Assembly: GCF_000282655.1 (NCBI RefSeq) | Contig: NZ_AKIV01000043.1 | Location: 1 to 64,000 of the forward strand | Direction of reading: 5' to 3' | DNA: 64,000 bases | DNA from: Polaromonas sp. CF318 | GTDB taxonomy: Bacteria; Pseudomonadota; Gammaproteobacteria; Burkholderiales; Burkholderiaceae_C | Shown: piece by piece, positions 8,371-15,987 of the stretch | How the letters are laid out: each line of letters opens with the position of its first letter | How positions within the stretch are numbered: the stretch's first letter is position 1 | The notes under the pieces: generated by a model | What the model was told of the DNA's origin: nothing | Seen by the model: only the letters and a program-made list of their open reading frames with translations | Databases searched by the model: none | Made by a program: the position numbers and the translations under genes

Positions 8371-8639
8371 ACCCCGCTCTGGGAAACCGTCATGTCGTTC
8401 TGGTTCACCTGCACGTTCAAGGTGAAGTCGCCGTTGTCGGTCACGTCCACGGCGATGGACAGCTGGCGAGGTGCCGTTGTCTTGTAGATCGTGAGGGTGG
8501 TGCCGCCGGCGTTGACTTGCTGGGCCTGGCCAAACCGCGCCGTGCCGTTTTCCCCCCATCGCTTGTTGGCCAATGTGGCGGCCGTGACGTTTTCCTTGTC
8601 CGATCCGCCCGAAATGTTCACGGTGATGTTGGTGGCCAT
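8367..8639 (-). CDS. Small protein of unknown family, tandem paralogue 1
   Basis: This is a 90-residue protein starting MATNITVNISGG. It shares its whole length with the gene at 8002-8268 (about 40 percent identical by eye), including ENVTAATL, RWGENG and LTIYKTTAP. It is rich in Asn, Thr and Val with alternating hydrophobic patterns, has no Cys, no signal peptide and no membrane segment, and is therefore probably a cytoplasmic beta-sheet protein. A good ribosome-binding site (AAGGAGAAG) precedes the ATG. It is divergent from imuA, with 269 bases between the two starts; that gap holds a motif shared with its paralogue and the LexA box of imuA. No function can be assigned. Confidence 0.75.
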   Translation of the reverse strand: MATNITVNISGGSDKENVTAATLANKRWGENGTARFGQAQQVNAGGTTLTIYKTTAPRQLSIAVDVTDNGDFTLNVQVNQNDMTVSQSGV

Positions 8640-8726
8640 GTTTCTTCTCCTTCAGGGTTGAAAAATCTTTCCCGGCCTGCTTGCAGGCGGGGGAGGCGCC
8701 AATGTACGGGCGCCGTGGAGGAGGCG

Positions 8727-8743
8727 CCATTACAGGGCATTAC
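8727..8743 (-). promoter_or_regulatory. Duplicated upstream motif, copy 1
   Basis: On the minus strand this reads GTAATGCCCTGTAATGG, 88-104 bases upstream of the start at 8639. It matches the motif in front of the second paralogue, and the following bases (CGCC or CTTTG, then CCGTA and ATTGGC) are also partly shared. A binding-site role is inference. Confidence 0.4.
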
Positions 8744-8840
8744 GCATTCCTCCGTTTTTTGGGCCCCGGCCGCCTCGGGGATGGCAAGAGCGCGCTGATG
8801 GCGCTTCTTGCATAGGTGACGCTTTTAAAGGGCCAAGGGA

Positions 8841-8868
8841 TTGCGGCCAAGGGCGGCATCGATATACT
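8841..8868 (+). promoter_or_regulatory. imuA promoter
   Basis: TTGCGG at 8841-8846 and TATACT at 8863-8868 are separated by 16 bases and form a plausible sigma-70 promoter. The LexA box overlaps the -10 element, the expected geometry for repression. Confidence 0.6.
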
Positions 8869-8884
8869 GTACATAAATACAGTA
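8865..8884. promoter_or_regulatory. LexA operator (SOS box)
   Basis: The core CTGTACATAAATACAG (8867-8882) matches CTGT-N8-ACAG perfectly and the dyad extends to TACTG...CAGTA. It overlaps the -10 element of the imuA promoter and lies 27 bases before the imuA start codon. This is the known control arrangement of imuA-imuB-dnaE2 cassettes. Confidence 0.92.
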
Positions 8885-8908
8885 TTTATCCGAATTTGAC
8901 CTCCCGCC

Positions 8909-9733
8909 ATGCTTTCGCCAACCTCCGCAGCCCGCGCCTTGCCGGACTTCGCCAATGCCCATATCTGGCGCGCCGGCGAGTTGGGCGGCGCGAGTGTGCA
9001 GACCGTCGCCACGGGCTATGCGGGGCTGGACGCCGTGCTGCCCGGCGGCGGCTGGCCGCGGGGGGCCTTGATCGAGCTTTTGCAGCCCCAGGCCGGCGTG
9101 CATGAATGGGGCCTGGTGGCGCCGGCCCTGGCGGCCTTGCAGGCGCAGGCCCGCGAATTGACGGTGCTGGTGGGCGCGCCCTGGCTGCCATTCGGCCCGG
9201 CGCTGGGCGCGCGATCCCTGGACATGCGGCGCCTGCTCAGCATCGAAGGGCAGCCCGGCGATGCGCCCTCGCTGCTGTGGGCGACGCGCGAGGCCCTGCA
9301 ATGCGCCGACGTGCACAGCGTGCTGGCCTGGTTGCCCGATGCGCGCAGTGCGCACCTGCGCCGCCTGCAGATCGCCGCCCATGCGCACCACAAGCTGCTG
9401 TTTGTGTTCCGGCCGCTGCGGGCGCAGCAGGAATCCTCGCCCGCGCCGCTGCGTTTGCGGCTGGAGGGCGCGGCCCAGGAGGCGGGCACGCTGCGGGTCG
9501 ATGTCTTCAAGCGGCGCGGCCCGCCGCTGGCCGCGCCGCTGCTGCTGGACACCCGGCCGGCCCGTCTGGCCGCGCTGCTGGCGGCCAGCCGTGAAAGGGT
9601 GTGGCGCCAGCGCGAAGAAGCCGGTATCCCGGTGCCGCTGCTGCTGCCGTCGCGGGTGGCGCTTCCCCTCAACTCACCCGAGAGCCCCATCCATGCGTTG
9701 CTGGATCGCATTGCGCATCTCGACCACCACTGA
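8909..9733 (+). CDS. imuA: Translesion synthesis protein ImuA (RecA-like)
   Basis: This 274-residue RecA-fold protein is the first gene of the SOS mutasome. The segment GLDAVLPGGGWPRGALIELL aligns with the start of the RecA ATPase core, but no intact Walker A (GxxxxGKT) follows, as is usual for ImuA/SulA-like proteins. In established models ImuA works with ImuB and DnaE2 in damage-induced mutagenesis. LexA control is explicit in the sequence (8865-8884). The end overlaps imuB by 41 bases. Confidence 0.92.
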   Translation: MLSPTSAARALPDFANAHIWRAGELGGASVQTVATGYAGLDAVLPGGGWPRGALIELLQPQAGVHEWGLVAPALAALQAQARELTVLVGAPWLPFGPALGARSLDMRRLLSIEGQPGDAPSLLWATREALQCADVHSVLAWLPDARSAHLRRLQIAAHAHHKLLFVFRPLRAQQESSPAPLRLRLEGAAQEAGTLRVDVFKRRGPPLAAPLLLDTRPARLAALLAASRERVWRQREEAGIPVPLLLPSRVALPLNSPESPIHALLDRIAHLDHH

Positions 9734-11147
9734 GGCGGGCCAGCCGGCCTGCGCCATGGATGCCGCCGCGCTGCAACAGGCGGCGGCCAGCCTGGCGCTG
9801 GGCCTGACGCCGCGCGTAGCGCTGGTCGATGAGGCGGTGCTGATGGACGTGACGGCCAGCCTGCGCCTCTTCGGCGGGCTGGCGCGGCTGATGCAACTGC
9901 TGGCGCAGCGCCTGGCGGCCTTTTTCGGCGAGAACGGGCTGCGGGCCGAAGTTCAACGCGCGCAGGGCGCGACTTCCCTGATCGCGCTGGGCCGCTTGCG
10001 TGTGCTGGGCGAGGGCGGGGCCGCCGTCAAAAAACGCGTGGCCGAGCTGCCCATGCACACGCTGACGGCCGCCCGCCCGCACCTGGGTGTGCTCGAGCGC
10101 ATAGGTTGCCGTACCTGGGACGACCTGCTGCGCCTGCCGCGTGACGGCGTGGCGCGGCGCTTCGGCGCGGAACTGCTGGAAGCGCTGGACCGCGCGCGCG
10201 GTAGCGCACCCGACGACTATGAGTGGCTGCTGCTGCCCGAGCACTTTGAGGAAAAACTCGAGCTCAACGCGCTGGTGACCCACGCCCCCGCGCTGATGGC
10301 CGGCGTGGAGCGCTTGCTGGTGCAACTGCATGCCTGGCTGCTCGGGCGCCAGAGCGGCTTGTGCGCCCTGAAAATCACCTGGCACCTGGACAAGCGCCGC
10401 GACGTGCCGCCCACCGGCGAGCTCGACGTGCGCACGGCCCAGCCCGCGCAAGACCTGCGCCATGTGGCGCGCCTGATATCGGAGCACCTGGCGCAGCAAA
10501 AGCTGCCGGCACCGGTGCACAGCCTGAGCTTGCGCTCGCTGGCTACCGAGCTGCTGGCCGACGCGGCCGCCGCCACCGGCAGCCTGCTGATGGAGGCGCG
10601 CCAGCAGGGCGACGGCGTGGTGGAACTGGTCGAGCGCCTGAGCGCCCGCCTGGGTGATGCGCGGGTGCGGGCCTGGCAGCCTTGCGCCGACCACCGGCCG
10701 GAACTGATGCAGCGCTGGGTGCCGGCCCGGGGCGTGATCTCATCGATACGCGCGCAGCTCAATCCTGAGCGGCCCGGTCGCAAGCGCTCAAAGGGTTCGA
10801 AAGCGGCTTCCAGCAGCCCACTCCCGGAGACCAAAACCGATGCCCTGTACCCGGCCTGGCTGCTGCCCGAGCCGCTCAAGCTGGCCGCCGCCGGCAACAA
10901 CCCGGTTTACCAGGGCCCGCTGCGCCGCCTGGCCGGGCCGCAGCGGCTGGAGGCCGCCGAGTGGCTGCTGGCGGACAGCGAGGCCGCGCGCGGTGCCGGC
11001 CTGTCTGAAAAACCGTGGGCGCTGCGCGACTACTTCATTTACCGCAGCCAGCAGGGCGGCCTGCTCTGGATTTACAGCGAGCGCCTGGGTGCGACGCCCG
11101 AGGGCGCGCGGCAGCGCGCCTGGTATTTGCACGGTTTTTTTGCCTGA
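9693..11147 (+). CDS. imuB: ImuB, Y-family polymerase-like mutasome protein
   Basis: This is a 484-residue protein of the DNA polymerase Y family with the recognisable LTPRVALVDEAVLMDVTASL and RLFGG segments, helix-hairpin-helix-like LERIGCRTWDDLLRLP, and the C-terminal ImuB block RDYFIYRSQQGGLLWIY. The start at 9693 (MRCWIALRIST) agrees with the usual MxWIAL opening. The stretch between that opening and the palm motif is short, so the acidic residues of an active Y polymerase are probably missing; ImuB is known to be a non-catalytic hub binding the beta clamp and DnaE2. It overlaps imuA, and dnaE2 follows after 11 bases. Confidence 0.9.
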   Translation: MRCWIALRISTTTEAGQPACAMDAAALQQAAASLALGLTPRVALVDEAVLMDVTASLRLFGGLARLMQLLAQRLAAFFGENGLRAEVQRAQGATSLIALGRLRVLGEGGAAVKKRVAELPMHTLTAARPHLGVLERIGCRTWDDLLRLPRDGVARRFGAELLEALDRARGSAPDDYEWLLLPEHFEEKLELNALVTHAPALMAGVERLLVQLHAWLLGRQSGLCALKITWHLDKRRDVPPTGELDVRTAQPAQDLRHVARLISEHLAQQKLPAPVHSLSLRSLATELLADAAAATGSLLMEARQQGDGVVELVERLSARLGDARVRAWQPCADHRPELMQRWVPARGVISSIRAQLNPERPGRKRSKGSKAASSSPLPETKTDALYPAWLLPEPLKLAAAGNNPVYQGPLRRLAGPQRLEAAEWLLADSEAARGAGLSEKPWALRDYFIYRSQQGGLLWIYSERLGATPEGARQRAWYLHGFFA

Positions 11148-11158
11148 GACCCGCCGCC

Positions 11159-14100
11159 ATGTCCGCCCACGCGCTGCCCGATTACGCCGAGCTGCATGCC
11201 CTGAGCAACTTCAGCTTCCAGCGCGGCGCCTCGCATGCCGACGAGCTGGCCGAGCGGGCGGCCGAGCTGGGCTACAAGGCGCTGGCCGTCACCGACGAAT
11301 GTTCGGTCGCCGGTGTCGTGAAGGCGCATGAGGCGGCCCGGGCGCACGGGCTCAAGCTGCTGCCGGGGGCCGAATTCCTGGTGCAGGCCGCTGATGCCTT
11401 CAGGCTGGTGGTGCTGCCCCACAATGCGGCGGGCTGGGGCAACCTGTGCGAGTTCATCACCGAGGCACGCCGGGCCGGCGACGAGGTCGAGAAGGGCAGC
11501 TACCGCGTCGCGCTGGACGAGACCGATTTTTCGCGGCTGGCCGATTGTGAAATCCTGCTCTCGCCCCTGCCCGAGGCCATCAATGCGCAGGCGCTGGGCG
11601 CGCACGCCGCTTGGGCGCTGCGGCTGTTCGGGACGGCCGCCTGGCTGGCCGTCGAGCTGCAGCAGGGCCTGGACGACGCGCTGCGCCTGCAGCAGCTGCA
11701 GGAGGTGGCGGCGCGCACCGGCATAGGCCTGGTGGCGGCCGGCAATGTGCTGATGCACAAGCGCTCGCGCAAGCCGCTGCACGACGTGATGACGGCCATC
11801 AAGCTGGGCCGGCCGGTGCATGAGTGCGGCTTTGCGCTGCAGGCCAATGCCGAGGCGCACCTGCGTCCGCGCATGCGGCTGGCCGGCATCTACCCGGCCG
11901 CGCTGCTGCGCGCCACGCTGGTGGTGGCGGCACGCTGCAATTTCAGCCTTGACGAGATCCGCGACCTCTACCGCTACCCCCGGGATGACATGGTGCCGCC
12001 GGCCGAAACGCCGGCGCGCTGGCTCAGGCGGCTGAGCTGGCAAGGCGCCCACACACGCTATCCGCAGGGCATTCCGCGCAAGGTCAGGAAGCAGCTGGGC
12101 TTCGAGCTGGCCCTGATCGAAGAGCTGGAATACGAGATGTTCTTCATCACCGTGCACGACATCGTGCGCTTTGCGAGGCAGGAAGGCATCCTGTGCCAGG
12201 GGCGCGGCTCGGCGGCCAACTCGGTGGTGTGTTTCTGCCTGGGCGTCACGGCCGTCAACCCGGCGGAAAGCAAGCTGCTGTTCGAGCGCTTCATCAGCCG
12301 CGAGCGCCGCGAGCCGCCCGACATCGACGTGGACTTCGAGCATGAGCGGCGCGAGGAGGTCATCCAGTACATCTACCGCAAATACGGCCACGACCGCGCC
12401 GCGATTGCCGCCACCATCATCAGCTACCGCCCGCGCAGCGCGATCCGCGACGTCGGCAAGGCGCTGGCCATGGAGCCGGAACTGATAGACCAGTTCGCCA
12501 AGGAGCATTTTTGGTTTGACGGCAGCGAGGTGCTGCGGGAAAAAATCCGCCAGGCCGGCCTGGCGGGCAGGGAAGGGCCGGTGCTGCAGTGGCTGGACCT
12601 GTCGGCGCAGCTGATCGGTTTTCCGCGCCACCTGAGCCAGCATGTGGGCGGCTTTGTGCTCACGCAGGGCAAGCTCACGCGGCTGGTGCCGGTACAGCCG
12701 GCCTCCATGGAGGAGCGTCGCATCATCCAGTGGGACAAGGACGACCTCGAAGCCATGGGCCTGCTCAAGGTCGACGTGCTGGCGCTGGGCATGCTGTCGG
12801 CCATACGGCGCTGCCTGGCGCTGGTGAACCAGGTGCGCGGCACCACGCTGCAAATGCACGAGGTCAAGCCCGACGAGAAAACCTACGACATGATCTGCGC
12901 GGCCGACACGGTGGGCGTGTTCCAGATCGAGAGCCGCGCCCAGATGTCCATGCTGCCGCGGCTGCAGCCGCGCAGCTACTACGACCTGGTGGTCGAGGTC
13001 GCCATCGTGCGGCCCGGGCCCATCCAGGGCGGCATGGTCCATCCCTACCTGAAGAACCGCGAAGCCCAGAGGCGCGGGGAAACCATCACCCCCGAATACC
13101 CGGCGCTCAACCCGGCCCTGGAGCGCACGCTGGGCATCCCCATCTTCCAGGAGCAGGTGATGCAGATCGCGATGATCGCCGCCGACTTCACGCCCGGCGA
13201 GGCCGACGACCTGCGCCGCTCCATGGCGGCCTGGAAGCGCAAGGGCGGGGTGGAGCGTTTTCACGGCCGCCTGGTCCAGGCCATGGTCAGGAACGGCTAT
13301 AGCGCTGAATTCGCCGAACGCATCTTCAGCCAGATCCTGGGCTTCGGCGACTACGGTTTTCCCGAAAGCCATGCCGCCAGCTTTGCCAAGCTGGTGTATG
13401 TGAGCTGCTGGTTCAAGTGCCATGAGCCGGCCTGTTTCCTGGCGGCCATGGTCAACTCGCAACCCATGGGGTTTTACACGCCCTCGCAGCTGGTGCAGGA
13501 CGCCGTGCGCCACGGCGTGGAGGTGCGCGCCGTGGACGTGATGCACAGCCACTGGGACTGCATGCTGGAGCCGGACGGCGTGCTGCCGGCCGGCACGCAG
13601 CCGGCGGTGCGCCTGGGCCTGCGCCTGGTGGCCGGCCTGCGCGAGGACGCGGCCCTGCGCCTGGTGGCGGCGCGGGCGCAAACCCCTTTCAACTCGACCG
13701 AAGACCTGGTGTCACGGGCGCAACTGGGCACGCTCGAAATCAACGCGCTGGCCGCCGCCGATGCCTTGCTGCCGCTGTCGGGCCACAGGCGCCAGCAGGT
13801 ATGGGAGGCCTCGGCCATCAAGCCGGCGCCGCGCCTGCTCAAGTCCGTGCCCACGCATGAAACGCCGCTGGTGCTGCCCGATACGCCCGAAGGCGAAAAC
13901 ATCCTGTTCGACTACCGGGCCACCGGCCTCACGCTGCGGCGCCACCCGGTCGCGCTGCTGCGCGAGCGGCTGGCGCGCAAGGGCCTGCTGAGCGCCAGCG
14001 AACTCAATGCCTTGCCCGACGGCGAGGAAGCGGCGGGCTGCGGCATCGTCACCGTGCGCCAGCAGCCGCAAACCGCCAAGGGCACCATCTTCGTCACGCT

Positions 14101-14332
14101 GGAGGACGAAACCGGGCCGGTCAATGTGATCGTCTGGAAGTCGCTGCGCGAAGCGCAGCGCGCCGAGCTGCTGCATTCACGTTTGCTGGCGGTCTACGGG
14201 GTGTGGCAGCGCAGCGAGGAAAGCGGCACCGCCAAGGGCTATGGCGCGGTGCGCAACCTGGTGGCGCGGCGGCTGGAAGACTTGACGCCGCTGCTGGGGC
14301 GGCTGGGAACCTCCAGCCGCGACTTTCATTGA
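11159..14332 (+). CDS. dnaE2: Error-prone DNA polymerase DnaE2 (ImuC)
   Basis: This 1057-residue C-family polymerase alpha subunit extends DNA past lesions in the SOS response. A PHP domain is at the N-terminus (YAELHALSNFSFQRGASH), the catalytic acidic pair lies in PPDIDVDFEHERREEV, the region GRGSAANSVVCFCLG precedes it, and a C-terminal OB-type domain follows (GCGIVTVRQQPQTAKG). The start at 11159 gives MSAHALPDYAELH, the standard family opening. It is third in the LexA-controlled operon. Its last seven bases overlap the convergent phosphoribosyltransferase gene. Confidence 0.96.
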   Translation: MSAHALPDYAELHALSNFSFQRGASHADELAERAAELGYKALAVTDECSVAGVVKAHEAARAHGLKLLPGAEFLVQAADAFRLVVLPHNAAGWGNLCEFITEARRAGDEVEKGSYRVALDETDFSRLADCEILLSPLPEAINAQALGAHAAWALRLFGTAAWLAVELQQGLDDALRLQQLQEVAARTGIGLVAAGNVLMHKRSRKPLHDVMTAIKLGRPVHECGFALQANAEAHLRPRMRLAGIYPAALLRATLVVAARCNFSLDEIRDLYRYPRDDMVPPAETPARWLRRLSWQGAHTRYPQGIPRKVRKQLGFELALIEELEYEMFFITVHDIVRFARQEGILCQGRGSAANSVVCFCLGVTAVNPAESKLLFERFISRERREPPDIDVDFEHERREEVIQYIYRKYGHDRAAIAATIISYRPRSAIRDVGKALAMEPELIDQFAKEHFWFDGSEVLREKIRQAGLAGREGPVLQWLDLSAQLIGFPRHLSQHVGGFVLTQGKLTRLVPVQPASMEERRIIQWDKDDLEAMGLLKVDVLALGMLSAIRRCLALVNQVRGTTLQMHEVKPDEKTYDMICAADTVGVFQIESRAQMSMLPRLQPRSYYDLVVEVAIVRPGPIQGGMVHPYLKNREAQRRGETITPEYPALNPALERTLGIPIFQEQVMQIAMIAADFTPGEADDLRRSMAAWKRKGGVERFHGRLVQAMVRNGYSAEFAERIFSQILGFGDYGFPESHAASFAKLVYVSCWFKCHEPACFLAAMVNSQPMGFYTPSQLVQDAVRHGVEVRAVDVMHSHWDCMLEPDGVLPAGTQPAVRLGLRLVAGLREDAALRLVAARAQTPFNSTEDLVSRAQLGTLEINALAAADALLPLSGHRRQQVWEASAIKPAPRLLKSVPTHETPLVLPDTPEGENILFDYRATGLTLRRHPVALLRERLARKGLLSASELNALPDGEEAAGCGIVTVRQQPQTAKGTIFVTLEDETGPVNVIVWKSLREAQRAELLHSRLLAVYGVWQRSEESGTAKGYGAVRNLVARRLEDLTPLLGRLGTSSRDFH

Positions 14333-15006
14333 GGCCGGCCGGCTTGCCGCGCGTGCTCCCGGTGCGCATCGTCCAGCAACTGCCGCACCTCTTCGTCCGT
14401 GGCCTGGGGAAAGTCCACATACCACTGGCTCACGGCGCCGAAATAGTCCAGGCGGGCCGGGCAGACGACTTCCGTGCCCTGGTCTTCCAGTTCGCTGCAC
14501 CCTTGCCCGGAACCGACCGGCACGGCCACCACCAGCTGCGCCGGCTGCTGCTGCCGTATCGCCAGCACGGCCGCGCGCAGGGTGGCGCCTGTGGCCAGGC
14601 CGTCGTCCACCACGATGACGCTGCGGCCCGCGATGGCGGGCGCCGGGCGCTGCTGGCGGTAGAGCTGCTCACGGCGCAGCAATTCGGCTTCTTCCCGGGC
14701 CAGAACGGCGGCCACGGCCTGCGGCTGTGGCGCCGCGCCGGGCGGCGGGTTCATCATCACCCGCACACCGCCGCTGGCGATGGCGCCCATGGCGTATTCC
14801 TCATGCCCCGGATAACCGAGCTTGCGCACCACAAAGACGTCCAGCGGCGCTTCGAGTTCCCGGGCCACCTCGCGCCCCACGGCCACGCCGCCGCGCGGCA
14901 GGGCCAGCACCAGCAGGCCGGGGCGGCCGCGGTAAGCCGCCAGGGCGCCGGCCAGCAGGCGCCCGGCATGGACGCGGTCACGGTAGGGCAGTACCGGGTC
15001 CGTCAC
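14326..15006 (-). CDS. Phosphoribosyltransferase family protein
   Basis: This 226-residue type I phosphoribosyltransferase-fold protein has the PRPP-binding loop VIVVDDGLATGAT and an N-terminal LALPRGGVAVGREVARELEAP that is typical of the uncharacterised PRTase group often found beside dienelactone-hydrolase or erythromycin-esterase genes. Its substrate is unknown; it is not a recognisable purine or pyrimidine salvage enzyme. It is convergent with dnaE2 (seven-base overlap) and follows the LysE-family gene by 27 bases on the same strand. Confidence 0.88.
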   Translation of the reverse strand: MTDPVLPYRDRVHAGRLLAGALAAYRGRPGLLVLALPRGGVAVGREVARELEAPLDVFVVRKLGYPGHEEYAMGAIASGGVRVMMNPPPGAAPQPQAVAAVLAREEAELLRREQLYRQQRPAPAIAGRSVIVVDDGLATGATLRAAVLAIRQQQPAQLVVAVPVGSGQGCSELEDQGTEVVCPARLDYFGAVSQWYVDFPQATDEEVRQLLDDAHREHARQAGRPQ

Positions 15007-15033
15007 GCGTATGCTCCCGCCGGCGCTGCAAAC

Positions 15034-15666
15034 CTAGCTGTTGGCGCGCCGGTAAAACGCCAGAGAACCCGCCAGCGCCAGCAGCGCGCCGCCGCAGGCG
15101 CGGTCTATCCAGCGCGTGGCCGAGGCCTTGAGCAGGCGTATCGCCCGCGCGCCCACAAAGGCGTAGCCCAACATCACGGAAAAATCGATGCCCGCGAACA
15201 CCAGCGCAATCGCGAGGTACTGGGGCGCCTGGGCGGCCGCCGGGTCGATGAACTGCGGCAGCAGGGCCGAGCAGAACAGGTAGCCCTTGGGATTGGTCAC
15301 CGCCACCAGGAAGGATTTCATGAAAATCGCCCGGCCGCCGTGCTGCGTGCCGGCGGCGCCTTCGGTGGGAATCTCAAACCCACCGCGCGAGCGCAGCAGG
15401 CGCAGGCCCAGCCAGGCCAGGTAGGCCGCGCCGGCCCACTTGAGCACCGAAAACCAGAACTCGGAGGCGGCCAGCAGCGCGCCCAGGCCCAGGGCCACCG
15501 CGCCCACCAGCACAAAATCGGAAACCACCGCGCCCAGCATGCCGGGCACAGAGCGGCGCACGCCGTAGCGCGAGCCGTTGGCCAGCGCCAGCAGCACCGT
15601 GGGGCCGGGCGTGGCGATGGCCACCAGCGCGACGACGGAAAACAGCAGCAGGGTGGTGGTGTTCAT
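15034..15666 (-). CDS. LysE/RhtB family amino acid exporter
   Basis: This 210-residue membrane protein has the family opening FSVVALVAIATPGPTVLLAL, the TNPKGYLFCSALLPQFI segment and six hydrophobic stretches. Members export homoserine, threonine, leucine or similar compounds; the substrate is not predictable here. The start at 15666 overlaps the stop of the DUF1272 gene (ATGA), so the two are translationally coupled. Confidence 0.9.
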   Translation of the reverse strand: MNTTTLLLFSVVALVAIATPGPTVLLALANGSRYGVRRSVPGMLGAVVSDFVLVGAVALGLGALLAASEFWFSVLKWAGAAYLAWLGLRLLRSRGGFEIPTEGAAGTQHGGRAIFMKSFLVAVTNPKGYLFCSALLPQFIDPAAAQAPQYLAIALVFAGIDFSVMLGYAFVGARAIRLLKASATRWIDRACGGALLALAGSLAFYRRANS

Positions 15667-15914
15667 GCGGCTGCCGCTCCGCAGCCTTCTGGCTTGTAGA
15701 CGCGCTCGGTCGAAGGCGGGTATTTCGCGAGAAGGCGCTCGGGGCGGCTGGGCCGCACGGTGAAGCCGCCGCCGCAGTTGGGGCAGACGCCCTTGAGCCG
15801 GGTGTCGGCGCAGTCGGCGCAAAACGTGCATTCAAAGGTGCAGATGCGCGCCTCGGCCGACTCGTTGGGCAAGTCCTTGTTGCAGCATTCGCAGTTGGGT
15901 CGCATTTGGAGCAT
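15663..15914 (-). CDS. DUF1272 domain-containing Cys-rich protein
   Basis: This 83-residue protein has eight cysteines in zinc-finger-like pairs before the tail (CECC, CTFECTFC, CADC, CPNC), matching DUF1272. It probably binds zinc; its function is not known. It overlaps the LysE-type exporter gene by four bases, a pairing consistent with a joint operon. Confidence 0.9.
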   Translation of the reverse strand: MLQMRPNCECCNKDLPNESAEARICTFECTFCADCADTRLKGVCPNCGGGFTVRPSRPERLLAKYPPSTERVYKPEGCGAAAA

Positions 15915-15987
15915 GGAGAAGTCCTGTGTGAAGGGGGGATTGACCCGATGCTAAAGAAAAATCCCTGCGAGGGAAACCCCGGCCGGG

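Noticed and set aside
8053-8487. Plus-strand open frames opposite the tandem small-protein genes
   Set aside because: The two minus-strand proteins are homologous to each other and have strong ribosome-binding sites, so the plus-strand frames are shadows.
11072-13681. Very long minus-strand open frame inside dnaE2
   Set aside because: High GC leaves the antisense frame open; its product is His/Arg/Gln-rich without recognisable domains, while dnaE2 is unmistakable.
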